Source of the DNA: Plantago elongata
Lineage: Eukaryota > Streptophyta > Magnoliopsida > Lamiales > Plantaginaceae
Direction: 5' to 3'
Length of the DNA: 36,838 nt
Assembly: GCA_036897095.1 (NCBI GenBank)
Contig: JAYMSP010001055.1
Span: forward strand, 1-36,838
The notes beneath the pieces are model-generated. The model saw only the letters and a list, made by a program, of their open reading frames with translations, was not told where the DNA came from and did not search any database. This document shows positions 1 to 10,531 of this stretch, in pieces. Every line of letters begins with the position of its first letter. Position 1 is the stretch's first letter. The translations under genes were made by a program, and so were the position numbers.

Positions 1-37
<37 letters not shown>
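1..37. repeat. (TA)n microsatellite
   Basis: An uninterrupted TA dinucleotide run opens the window. It abuts the 3' end of the minus-strand LINE segment that follows, so it may have grown from the LINE tail or its target site. The run continues off the left edge. Confidence 0.9.
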
Positions 38-40
<3 letters not shown>

Positions 41-49
41 CTTATGTAG

Positions 50-1483
50 TACATAACTACTACCCACTTGAGTATTAACTAGTCGAGGGGTTTGAACATA
101 CTTATCCGACATGATAGCAGACAAAATTCATGTCGGGCATCCATCCCAAATGTTCATAATATATATAACTAAAAGATACATCGATTGGTGGGGGTGGGGT
201 CTAAACTACTACTACTACAGTTGTTGTAGTGCTTAGTCAAAATGTCTGCAACCTTGTTCGCCTCTCGGAAGGTGAATCTGACTTCGAAATCTTTGAAGGA
301 CCTAAGGATATGGCGGATTTTCTCGACGAGAGGTAGATGCATTCATGGTGTGGTCATGATCTTGCTAAGATAGTTTAAAACATTACACGGGCTTGTTTGT
401 ATTTGAAGTAATATCTAATTGATGAGTCATTAGTAATCCATTTTTTAGAGCCATTAGCTCCGTTGTGTTATTATCCATAATATCTATATAAGCGGAGGAA
501 GCCCGACTTACATGTGCGATCCCTTAAAGAACAACCTATACATGCATGGCCTGAGTTGTCCAAAGCCTACCCATCAACATTTAAACAAAAAGCTTTTGAT
601 GAAAACATTTTTCAATTGCATAAAATTACTTTTTTATAACATTTCATTGGGGTGGGAAAGGCAAAGGAGGCGTCAAACTGTAATTTAATAAACGACGCGT
701 AAAGAGCAAGTTGATTAATTCCTATGTAAAAATAAAGTCATTATGAGCACGCCACATTGCCAAGCGAGAGAAGAACTAAATTACGAAGATTATCAACGTC
801 TTGATTAAAGAAAGTAAAAAGTTGCACAAAGGTAAAACATTTAGAAATAAAGGTTGAGGGAAAGATCATAGAACGAAGCCGAGAGAAACTTAGGCTTTCA
901 CAGAGAACGTGGTCAAAAGTTTTTTCACCTAGCCGTCACATCATACATGTTTGGCGAGATGTCGAGATGTCGCCTCATAAGGAAAACAAATGTTGGCAAA
1001 ACGTCTTGAATAGACATCCAAGTAAAAGTTCTCGCACGGGGAAGGACTTTAAGCTTCCAAAGTTGATGACATGCCCAACTAGGTTATGGACAACGTTCCA
1101 TCATAAGCATATAATAAATAGTATTAATTGTGTAATTTCCGAAGCTGTGAAAGACCCAAATTAGCTTGTCGGCAGTGGGCCTCTAACGAAATTGGTAGAG
1201 CTAATATCCTGGCTACCAATAGGGGCGGTAGAACTTGACTTAAACTCAAAATATTTCAGTGAGAATCGATAATATATTCTTTAACCTTCTCATCAACGGA
1301 AATATTTGTTGGTTCGAAATTTATGAGAAAGTATTATCCCAACCAGTTATCAAGCTAGAAACTAATTACTTATTCCCTATATATATGCCTTTGTAGTTAA
1401 TTTTTAAAGAGATATCTAATAAAGGCCATTGTTTATATGCTTTATAAGCTGAGAACTTAAGATGGCTATTGATATAAATAATT
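50..1483 (-). mobile_element. Degenerate L1-type LINE 3' segment, copy 1 (zf-RVT and RNase H remnants)
   Basis: Read on the minus strand, this is the C-terminal part of a plant non-LTR retrotransposon ORF2. Around 1165-1480 it recalls the region after the reverse transcriptase (a KVKEYIID-like stretch, then ARILALPIS). Around 930-1160 it matches the zinc-binding RT domain. Further on come an NVDG motif (about 570-585), an ELMALKNGLL stretch (about 425-455) and a REANKVADILTK motif (about 240-270), all typical of the RNase H-like RVT_3 domain. Many stops and frameshifts show it is dead. A second copy of its right two thirds lies about 1.58 kb downstream. The 65-codon plus-strand ORF at 967-1164 is antisense to this domain and is not a gene. 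Confidence 0.75.
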
Positions 1484-2129
1484 TCTCAGAGTGGTTATCC
1501 TTTAGTACTTTAATCATATATTTAATTTATATATAAATAAGATAAGAATATGTAAGAAAGAAATTAGGCCAAGTTAACATTTTATTTTTCTTTCTTTCAT
1601 TGATAGTAGAGAGTGAAGGCCATCTCCATGCTTTCCATTGTCGGCAAAAACACTATTGTTTAACCATCAATTCAAATTCTACATATTTCTTTCTTGTTCT
1701 TGAATCTGCTCTGTTGTACAGATTTTACTTAACGTGTTAGGTAATTGCAATATACAACCCTATAGAGCATCAATTATTTCTTGTTAGTTAGATAAAGTGT
1801 TAATTTATCTGACTATTGATTTCTTGATTTTAGTCGCATGCCAAATAGTCTCGTTTTTTCATTTTTCTAAAGAGTTTATTAGGGAAACTCTTTGATCTCT
1901 CTACTTTTTTACCCATAACGGGCAAAGGCTTCCGGGGGAGTTGGTGAAAAAACACAATCGTAGATTGGAAAAATTAATTTTGTAGAATAATAATTTATGT
2001 GTGTGCACCATGGTTAAAATTGTTTACCCGTATGTTTAACTATCTTAATTTTCGATTAATTTATTTTATCCCCCACAATATTTATTATCAAAAGTAATTA
2101 TACCGTGCATCACCACGGATTAGTACTAG
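1484..2129 (+). mobile_element. AT-rich spacer ending in a Helitron-type 3' terminus
   Basis: No coding signal. The right end has the hallmarks of a Helitron 3' end: a GC-rich hairpin at 2103-2118 (arms CCGTG and CACGG), then about 8 bases, then CTAG at 2126-2129 followed by T. A close relative of this end lies at 14050, and both are preceded by a CGATTAATTTATT-like stretch. I cannot place the 5' TC end; it may lie anywhere from about 1484 to 1860. Confidence 0.5.
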
Positions 2130-2140
2130 TTTAAATATAA

Positions 2141-3070
2141 AGTTGTCCAAACTACCCATCAACATTTGAACATAAAGTTTTTTACGAAAAAATTTTCAAT
2201 TGCACAAAATTATTTTTTTAAGAGCTTCCATTGGTGTGGGAAAGACTAAGGAGGCGTCAAACTGTAATTTAATAAACAAATTGTAAAGAGCAAGTTGATT
2301 AATTCCTACGTTCATAAAAATAAAGTCATTACGAGCACACCACATTAATCAAACCAGAAGAACTAAATTACAAAGATTATCAGCGTCTTGATTAAAGAAA
2401 GTAAAAACTCGAACAAAAATAAAACATTTAGAAGAAAAGGTCGAGGGAAAGGTCAAAGAATGAAGCTAAGAGAAACTTGGGCATTCAAAGAAAACATGGT
2501 CAAAAGTTTCTTCACCTAACCGGCACATCATACATGTTTGGCGAGATGTCGCCTCATAAGGAAAACAGATGTTGGCAAGACGTCTCGAATAGCCATTCAA
2601 GCAAAGGTTCTCGTATAGGGAGGGATTTTAAGCTTCCAAAGTCGGTGACATGCCCAACTAGGTTGTGGACAACATTCCATCATAAGCATATGACAAATAG
2701 TCTTGATTGTGCAATTCCCGAAGCTGTAAAATGGTCAAATTAGCTTGTTGGCAGTGGCCTCTAACGGAATTGGTAGAGCTACTATCCTGGCTACCAGTTG
2801 CGATGGTAGAACTTGACTTAACCTCAATATATTCCAGTGATACTCGATGATGTAATATTTAACCTCCTCATCAACGGGAATATCTGCACTTTTGTAATTT
2901 ATGTGAGCGAGTATTATCTCAATCAGTTTTCAAGCCAGAAACTAATCATTTCTCCATTACATATAAGCCATTGTAGTTTATTTTTAAAGAGATCTCGACA
3001 TCTAATAAAAGTTATTGTTTATACGCTTTATAAGTTGAGAACTTAAGATAGGTATTGATACAAATAATTT
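2141..3070 (-). mobile_element. Degenerate L1-type LINE segment, copy 2 (zf-RVT remnant)
   Basis: Direct repeat of 552-1483 with many substitutions and small indels. On the minus strand it reads LWKLKIPPYTRTFA, then LPTSVFLMRRHLAKHV, a CMMC pair and EETFDHVFFECPSF, which is the classic zinc-binding domain at the C-terminal side of plant LINE reverse transcriptases. Further on, LMWCARNDFIFMN and an NVDG motif mark the approach to RNase H. In-frame stops and one shift before CMMC show it is a pseudogene. The RNase H part present in copy 1 is missing, because the segment is cut just to the right of the Helitron end at 2129. Confidence 0.8.
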
Positions 3071-3329
3071 GTCGTTTAAAAGAAATTGTGTGACTTATAA
3101 ATCAACGTGAAATTGTGTATTAAATTATGAAAATGATAAAATAGAAAAATGTAATATATAATTGGAGGGAAGCAGCAATTCTTTTTACTATTGATAGGAG
3201 AAGAAAACATTATTACAAAGTACCTGAGTAACAAAGTAAGTAAATATTGTAATAGGACAAATAATTCATGTTTCCATTTTATTCGGACCAAGATAACTAA
3301 GTGGTGCGTCAGGTGGGGTGTTGACATGC
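3071..3329. other. Unassigned AT-rich DNA
   Basis: No gene or recognisable element. A stretch near 3085-3105 resembles 14090-14115, which precedes the second copy of the AT-rich repeat, so this may be an insertion or extra DNA inside that repeat. Confidence 0.4.
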
Positions 3330-5216
3330 TAAAATCTTAGAAAAGGCAAGATTTTCCTAAAATATAGGAAAATCAAAGTTTTTATGATTTTTTACGGTTA
3401 TTGAGTTTTAACGGTCTGACCGGTCGGTTTCTTCAAAAACCATCGAATTAATAATTACTTAAGTCTTTAAATACTCCTTGGGATACCAATGTATAATTTA
3501 TTTTTTTAAGATAGCAGTTAAATAGCTTAATTAAGCAGCTAAGATGTCAAGCTAAGTACACCAATATTTCTTCTACATTTTCTACTTTATTATTTATTAA
3601 AGCGTAATGTAATAAAAAGTTATTTACTCTAGCATTGTAAAACCTCTGAAAATAATATAATAGGTACACGAAATATTAAATATTGGTGCAATGCCTAAAA
3701 AGAAAGATACAAATAGATAGACAAATTTTTTCAATCAATTCCGAAATAATTTGAAGGGATCATATTGACACACATTTTTTGTTATCCTTTTAATCGATTA
3801 TGTTATGATTTTAAATCATTATCATTGAACGTTTCAGTTGAAGTTTTAAAGAATTTAGTAATATTTTAGTAGATGATATGATGATTTTAATGCGTCGGTA
3901 TTGCATGTTTCGATTATAGTCCTAAACCCATTTTGATAAATTTTTTAACTTATAGTAGTATCATGGTTTTAAGAACCTAAATGATATGTTTATAGTGGTT
4001 TGTTGTAGTTTTAAGTGAGAATATAATAATATCATTAAACCACTATTAAACAAGTCTAAAAGTTTCAGAAAGCTAATTAAAAAATAATAAACAAACTTAA
4101 AATAAGCAACTTGAATATTCAATCATTCAAATATTTTAAAACATCTACTTTCATAGAAAACGTTACAATATATGTTCATTCGTTGTCTTTTTATACAAAA
4201 AAAATTGAGTCAAAATAGATTATTTTCGAGTAAACTTGTTGGTGAACTTCGGAGTACTGATCCTGCCTTTTGTTTGAAAATAAAGAATAAACATGCAACA
4301 CAAGCTAAAATCAGTAACATGTAATCTTAAAACCATAAGAATGCATCTTAAAACCAAAACAAAGTCGGATCAGACCACACAAGCTAAAACAGTAACATTG
4401 ATACATAAAATCATACAACACTACATCTTAAAATCATATCAAAACAATTGCAAAATTTAAAATCACAAATATTTCTCATAAGCCAAAACACTAAGGTTAA
4501 TGCTTAAAACAACAACAATAAGTATTAAAACTCTAACGTATATGCGTTAAATAAACATGAAAATAGTATTCGATATAAACTCAATATAACAACATTAATG
4601 CTTAAAACCACACATATATACGTTGCATTTTAAAACTATACTAATGACTTTTGAAACTGCAACAAAGCACAATCATACAACATAAGCTAAAAACAGTAAC
4701 GTTGGTGATTAAAACAATAACAGTGCATCTTAAATCTATAATATTGCCTCCTAAAGCTATAAGAAAACATTATTATTTCACAAAAGCTAAAACACTATTG
4801 ATGACAATAACATAAGCTAAATATTTATTGTAGCATCAATGCTTAAAACCATAACAACGCATTTTAAAACAATAACAGACTATAATATTGTCTCTTAAAA
4901 TATTAAAATGTTGATGCACGAACATACAAGACAAGCTAAAAATAATAAGAGTGTCTCTTAAAATTATAAGATTGTATCTTAAAACAATAACAATGTCCAT
5001 TAAAACTATAATATGCGTTAAAATAATAACAGTCACAAGCAAAAACTACAACATAATAATGTTTTGATTAAAACTATGACGCAAGATCTTATATCCATAA
5101 GAAAGCACCATAATATGATTGCGAAATAGCCGAAATGATATACCGCAATAACAGAAGAAACATTAAACACAACTACATCAACTATTAAAACCATAAGAAA
5201 GCACTGATAAATCAAA
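3330..5216. repeat. AT-rich dispersed repeat with short tandem units, copy A
   Basis: The left part (3330-4150) is collinear with 14115-14585: a TTTTCCTAAAA stretch, a GGTCGGT-containing polypurine/pyrimidine stretch, and a GATTTTAATG region follow in the same order. From about 4290 to 5216 it becomes an irregular array of roughly 20-base units close to TTAAAACTATAACAATG, often with CTTAAAACCATAACA variants. No coding potential and no terminal repeats that I can place with confidence. The same layout recurs at 14085-16275, so this is a mobile or duplicated family and not one simple satellite. Confidence 0.65.
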
Positions 5217-5330
5217 ATAATAGGTGATTTTTGTTGTAATTTGGTACTCTGTCCTTTAACATTTCTTATGCTCTTGTAGACTTTTTAAGTTCATTAGTAT
5301 ATTTTCGCCCTTTCAAAATTTGAATGTTTG
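5217..5330 (+). mobile_element. LINE 3'-tail-like fragment
   Basis: The stretch TCTTATGCTCTTGTAGACTT near 5265, then an AGTATATTTTCGCC tail, resembles the LINE 3' end at 8105-8165 (TCTTATGCTCTTGTAAACTT and a TTTATCG tail). It is probably the last 100 bases or so of a severely 5'-truncated LINE. Confidence 0.4.
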
Positions 5331-6191
5331 TCATCTAGATCTATACTCTAATAGCTTAATAAAGACCTGTATAGTATGGTCAGAGTTGTTTCATACTTGT
5401 TTCCATTTATTTACTTTTCGTTATCAAAATTATACCCCCGATCTATTAATAATTTTTTCATTTTTTTCTTACGTTTCGATAGAAACTTCCTAAATTATAA
5501 CTAAAAGTTCTTCTTCCACTAACTAATTCTTCATTATATCACTTTCCTATATCATCATTTTATTTAATCTCTCTATAATTATAATTTTATTAATATATAT
5601 TTCACATAAATTAATAAAATATATATACTTTTTAATTTGAAAGAAAGTATATTGATAGGAAGTTTGAGCTGGAGTATGATTTTGAAAACGGGAAATAGGA
5701 AATAATGGAGTAGCTTCTACTACAGTGTATAGTAGATACTGTTTGGTAGGGTGGAGTGGAGCGAGTGGTGGAGGTTGGGTGAGTTTCCAGGATGTTTCTG
5801 GCCTTCAATTCAATTTTACACGTTTTCACTTCACCAACTAATTTTACCTTTCGAATTGAATAGCTAGCTAGATAGATTGCAACACTTGGACACAAACTAT
5901 GGATTAATCATGTTGTTTTCTGATGTTTAGAATCATGCACTTTCCGACATTTCAAGACCCACATTAGATTTCTTTTCTTCACAAACTCAGATCAAATATT
6001 TTGGAATATGTACAGCGGGACCGACTTTATTTCTGGAAACATTAATGGACTGGTGAAAAACAACTATTGCTCAATTTTATACATTACGTTGACAATTTTA
6101 TTAAAGTATTAATAAAATATTAAAATTTATGAAAAACTAAAAATATAGTGGGCCAAACGTATAATTTATGTGTAACTTAAATATTGTTTAT
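5331..6191. other. Unassigned AT-rich intergenic DNA
   Basis: I see no coding region, tRNA, or clear element. The minus-strand ORF at 5632-5895 has no recognisable motif and ordinary AT-rich composition. Confidence 0.5.
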
Positions 6192-6193
6192 TA

Positions 6194-6685
6194 CTCCCTT
6201 CACCTGAGTTTAGACTTTCTACAGGTTCGAAAATAAAATTTTACATAAAAAAGTGAATAGATTATGAAAGATGTTGATAAAATAGAAAAGATAGTGAATA
6301 AAATATGACAATAGTGAATAAAGTTGGAGAAAGTCAATGAGGCATAGTTCATTTAGTTAGGTTGTGGTGCCATGATCCAAGAGATCATGGGTTCAATTGC
6401 CGCCGGAGTGGATTTTCGTTCAAGTGTATGCTAGCTTTGTAATAGAGTAATTTGATGAGTGAGACTATGTATTAATTGATTTGTAAATACTTTAAGTAGA
6501 TTTGATGTAATATGATTGATTGATTGAAATAGTGTATGACGATTGATTGTAATAACACGATTGTAATAGTGATATTCTCAAAAAAAAGTTGGAGAAATAG
6601 TGTATGTTTTTAATTTAAGGAATGAAAAGATAAAGTTAGAACAGATGAAAATGAAATACGGGAAGATGAAACCCGACAGAAGAAG
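6194..6685. mobile_element. Stowaway-like MITE (interrupted by a SINE)
   Basis: The left end is TA then CTCCCTTCACCTG. The right end, read inverted, is TA then CTTCTTCTGTCGGG. Both resemble the Stowaway (Tc1/mariner) terminal consensus CTCCCTCCGT and both are flanked by TA, the usual target. Arms are diverged from each other, so the copy is old. Internal A-rich sequence with GTGAATAAA repeats fits the family. A SINE with its own target duplication occupies 6333-6584, leaving about 240 bases of MITE. Confidence 0.6.
6333..6584 (+). mobile_element. tRNA-derived SINE with 13-bp target-site duplication
   Basis: A box A-like sequence (TAGTTCATTTAGTTAGG, 6345-6361) and a box B (GGTTCAATTGC, 6390-6400) are spaced as in a pol III promoter. 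A tRNA-unrelated body follows with GATTGATTG repeats, and the element ends in an A run. The 13-base sequence AAAGTTGGAGAAA occurs at both edges, 6320-6332 and 6585-6597, as expected for LINE-driven target-primed insertion. The insertion lies inside the Stowaway-like MITE and is therefore younger than it. Confidence 0.85.
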
Positions 6686-6687
6686 TA

Positions 6688-7509
6688 TTTATTGATGTGA
6701 GATAGTTCATTTTTTAGTAATGTATGAAATTTTATAGTAGAATTAAAATGATATATGTATAGAGTTACGTCCCGTCGTCTATATCAGTTGTCCACTTAAA
6801 ATTTACAACACGCATAATGAGTTAAGTAATATTATAAGACATTATATACTAATATAGTAACATGTACGTTGAACGTACTTTATAACTTTGTGAATAGTTT
6901 GTTTGATTGTTTAAGTTATTTACTTTATTATTAGAATCAGTGAGGAATATAAAGTTGTATACTGCAAAAAGAAAAAGAAATAAAAGTCGAAAACTCAAAA
7001 TGATAAAGTAGGCAATTCGTGTGAGACGAGGAGAGTTTTTCTTTTTTTCTTTTAAACGATAAAGAGGTGCTTGAACTTTAAACCTACGAGAGTATATATA
7101 ATTAAAACTAAACATTATTTCAAGTCACTTTTAGGTTCCATTCCCAATCTGTAAGTCCTAAATCAACATTTTAACGTAAATACCACATGTAATGCAGTAA
7201 GTTGTTCCTCCAACATCTATCATTAAAAATTATCATTATCACTTAAACCCTTGTAATCTAGGTAAGATGTGTACCCCGATTACTTCTCATGTGTGAGCTT
7301 GAAGGGTTCCCTTATGATTCAGCTTGGCCTAGACAACTTGAGACTTCGTCTTCGGAAGAGTATGTTCTATGTGTTGTAATTTTCAGATTAGGGTTAAGGA
7401 CTTTGAAAGATTCATCCAAGTTCTCACTCGAACTCATTTTGAATCCACTTTATCGATTGACCAATAGCATATCGTTTACCATTACAATGGTTTATATCTC
7501 ATAACTTTC
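6688..7509. other. Unassigned intergenic DNA
   Basis: No gene that I can support. Short ORFs on both strands (6849-7115 minus, 7289-7504 plus) show no domain signature. The segment 7250-7510 is less AT-rich than its surroundings and could be part of the retroelement that ends at 8165, but I cannot show it. Confidence 0.4.
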
Positions 7510-8165
7510 AAGCCTCTTCCCACAATCTGCTTCATCACATTGTAAATGGTTAGACCAACTCCACTAGCGGGTTGGCAGCTTATAACAACACATATTGTTT
7601 CTCTTTCACAACATATGAGCATGTATATCAGCACGGGATGGTAGCCGTGCGTGGTGAAATATCACTTCTTACCTTATTTTGTGTGTGGTGGTTGTATTCC
7701 CTCCACACTTTGGTCTTGATTTGGGCCAATTGTGGCCAATACCCCTGATTCTTAGTTTGACTTTGTATTAAGACATATTAAACGAAAGGGGTGACCAAGA
7801 TTACCACGTAGTGTTTCATATGGTGTTTGAGGATATCAAGGTGGTTTCTTGGAGGACCGTTTTTGTGGTTACTATGGATGGGACATCTAGAAGTTCGGGA
7901 TATTAATGGTTCCCGGTGTTTGTGCTGCTTTGATTGGTTTTGGTGTGGACACAAATTCAGTTTGAGAAGTCGTGATTTCTGGTGTGAAGACTTAAGCCCC
8001 GTTAAATTTATCATTGTTATGTTTGGTTTAGACATTGGGTATTCTCTTTTGTATTGGTATGTAGGCATTGTAATGGGTGTGGATTTAGTTTGGGACTTGA
8101 ATCTCGAGTATATCTTATGCTCTTGTAAACTTTAAGCGATATTAATATAATTTTTTATCGTTTAA
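7510..8165 (+). mobile_element. LINE 3' region ending in poly(A)-like tail
   Basis: A T/G-rich stretch without coding capacity is followed by CTCTTGTAAACTTTAAGCG, ATTAATATAATTTTTTATCG and a short A run at about 8161-8168. This arrangement is typical of the 3' untranslated end of plant L1 elements. The overlapping ORFs at 7778-8068 (minus) and 7827-8135 (plus) are by-products of the skewed composition. The 5' limit is not visible and I found no target duplication. Confidence 0.5.
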
Positions 8166-9061
8166 AAAAAGGGAAAAACTCTAAAGTACTCATGGCATGA
8201 ACAATGTTGAACGATTCTTAGAAAGTTAAACTTATAAATTACAATTTATAAAACATGCCGAAGAATTGTATGGTATTTTTAACAAAAGCATCTTCTTTTT
8301 CCAGTAGCGCGTTAGTATAATTTAAGTATATATTTAAAGAGTGGTTGGCAAAATCTAGAAAAAATTACCTGCTAATTGGAGCTTTTTTTAGTAGTCCTTT
8401 TTATTGTGGCTTAAAGTATATCTTGGCTATTAAGAAAAAGAAAGACAAATTCTAAAGTATCATCAATTAACATATTCAATGTAAAGAGTACCATACTTTT
8501 CCAGAACGTATACTCCTATTCATATTAGCTTTCCTTTTACATTTTTTAATATCTCATGAATCGGGTTGTTTATTTGACACGAAACATTATAAAACAATTA
8601 GTTAAGATATAGAAAGTGAACTGTGAACATTAATAAAATCTTAACTAAGTTGTAATTGTTTTGTATTTCGTGTATATGGTTTAAAATGAAAATAATGAGT
8701 CGATAAACTATGCAAGTAGTAAAAAATGCTACTCAATCCGACTATAAATTACTCACCTATATACAGGATAATTAAGGCAGGCTCCAAGCCCAGCTACGTC
8801 CGTGATTCGAAACATCAGAAATTATACTAACTCGACCATGATTTGGTGCATGCAATGTGGAACTAAATTACACAAAATCTAATCTATGTTAAGATATTAT
8901 TACTGATCCGTTGCCACAAAATATTTTACTTTTATATATAATATATTATAAAAAATTGTAAATTAATTTAAAAAAATAATAATAATATTCAATGTAAAAG
9001 TAACAATATATCAACCAATACAGAGATAAAAGTAAAACTTATAAGTTACATAACATCCTTC
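8166..9061. other. AT-rich DNA, probably the 3' part of the Helitron continued from 10532
   Basis: Immediately left of the solo LTR (from 9066 downward, minus strand) the helicase reading resumes for a few codons and reaches a stop. The rest is non-coding and AT-rich, consistent with Helitron sequence downstream of its helicase gene. I could not find the Helitron 3' end on this strand. Confidence 0.45.
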
Positions 9062-9066
9062 TAAAT

Positions 9067-10531
9067 TGTTGGTCCAGATAACGACAAAGGTAAAAGACTA
9101 GAAGGGGGTGAATAGTCTTCTAAAACAATCGGCGATAAACACTATTTCTGAGGGTTTCTGATACTTAAATTCAGAGAGCGGAATACTTTAAGCGATAGAT
9201 AAACGTTAATGTGCTTGGCAGTTATAATGTGTGTATGTGTGTTCCTAGAAAGTAAATGCAATAAGTAAATAACACAGCAACTTATTGTGGTTTCTGGAGG
9301 TGGCGTAATCCTCCAACTAGTCCACTTCGGCCTTTCTCATAACTAGAATTCACTAGAACAGACAATTAAGTTCTCCTTATAATTAATCATATTCTAAGAT
9401 CCTTACTAAACAAATGATTCCCAACCAAATCTTCCCCCTGAGTTTTTCCCTAGCTTCTAAAGTCAAGTACTTCATGTACTCAAGATAACCTTGGAACTTT
9501 TCCTTGATTTCCAAATCAAGTACTTCCTGTACTCAAGATAACTTTGGAACTTTTCCTTGATTTCCAAATCAAGTACTTCTTGTACTCCACGCCTTAATGG
9601 TGTTGCTTATATAGTTTTTGGCTTCTTTTTAAATAAATTTTTAGCTATTTATCCAGAGAGCTGGAGAAAAATCACAACTTAATATACTTGTCCAGTATAT
9701 GGAAGGATTCTCCTTTCTGACCCAAGTGTTGATAACCGTTCTGGAGAATGAACTTCAGAAATGATGTATGAGTGTTCAACTCTTAAACATATAATCAAAC
9801 TCTTGTTAAGGATTTAGGACACTTAGAACTACCAAAGATTTTTCGAACTATTTGACTGTAAGCTTGTAGAACTGTAGTTAGAGAGCTTGAGAGCATACGT
9901 GCAATATGTATATTGATTCAGTGTTCAAAGCGTGTAGTTTTCTCAGCTTCTAAGTGTTGATATTTATAGATGATTTTGAGAGTCGTTCGAATACTATCTG
10001 TTTGAGCTTCTCATAAATCAATCCGTTGATATCTCGAAATAAGTACTCAGAAGTCACTATCTCATTTTTCAAAGAGGGCTTTCTGGGATCGACTTTTCAG
10101 TCGGTGTAATTAATACACTGTATTATTTCTTTGTCATGTAGTCTCAACGGAAACATGTGCCTTCAGAAAGCATGCATGCTCCTTGTCTCAGAGTAACAAC
10201 GCTTCGGAGAGGTGTAATGTGCAACGGCACTATACAAGGCTTTCTGAATATGTCTTTTCAGGGGAGACTAATCCCTTGAGTCTTCATTAAACTTGCACAA
10301 TCTTCAAATCTTCGATTAAACTCCATTGATAGGATCCTTCTTCACGGCCATCTTCGAAACATAAAAATTACATTCAGAGACCTAAAAAATCATATACAAG
10401 TTTAACTAGACTAACATACTAAGTGATTTCCTCTTTACAATGTTCAAGTGAACCGAGAGTAGTAGTCACCTTTCTGTACTAAAGATAAGTTACATGGTGA
10501 TTGATCAAAATACTAAAAGATATTCCTAACA
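9067..10531 (-). mobile_element. Solo LTR, probably Ty1/copia
   Basis: On the minus strand the 1465-base unit starts TGTTAGGAATATC and ends CTGGACCAACA, the expected TG...CA. A TATA box (TATAAATA) lies at 9961-9968, and the U5-like end carries CTATTCACCCCC, which I associate with copia LTRs. The five bases outside are TAAAT on the left and TAAAC on the right, a target duplication with one substitution. The flanks are the two halves of one helicase reading frame, so no internal retrotransposon region remains and this is a solo LTR. Three 53-base-spaced tandem copies lie at about 9464-9590. Confidence 0.8.
9464..9590. repeat. 53-bp tandem repeat inside the LTR
   Basis: CAAGTACTTC recurs at 9464, 9517 and 9570, exactly 53 bases apart. 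Each copy is followed by a near-identical unit with TCAAGATAAC and TTGGAACTTTTCCTTG, the last one truncated. On the transcribed (minus) strand this is downstream of the LTR TATA box, in the R/U5 portion. Confidence 0.85.

Noticed and set aside
967-1164. 65-residue plus-strand ORF (and its relative at 2477-2743), seemingly a conserved small protein
   Set aside because: They are antisense to a LINE zinc-binding RT domain on the minus strand. Their similarity to each other comes from the duplicated LINE segment.
4281-5216. CRISPR-like array because of many short repeats
   Set aside because: Units are degenerate, adjacent without unique spacers, and the window is plant nuclear DNA.
6340-6410. 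A tRNA gene
   Set aside because: Only promoter boxes A and B resemble a tRNA; no cloverleaf, and the unit continues into a SINE body with an A-tail and target duplication.
7778-8135. Overlapping 96- and 102-residue ORFs on opposite strands
   Set aside because: Composition-driven frames in a T/G-rich LINE-like 3' region; no domain and no gene signals.
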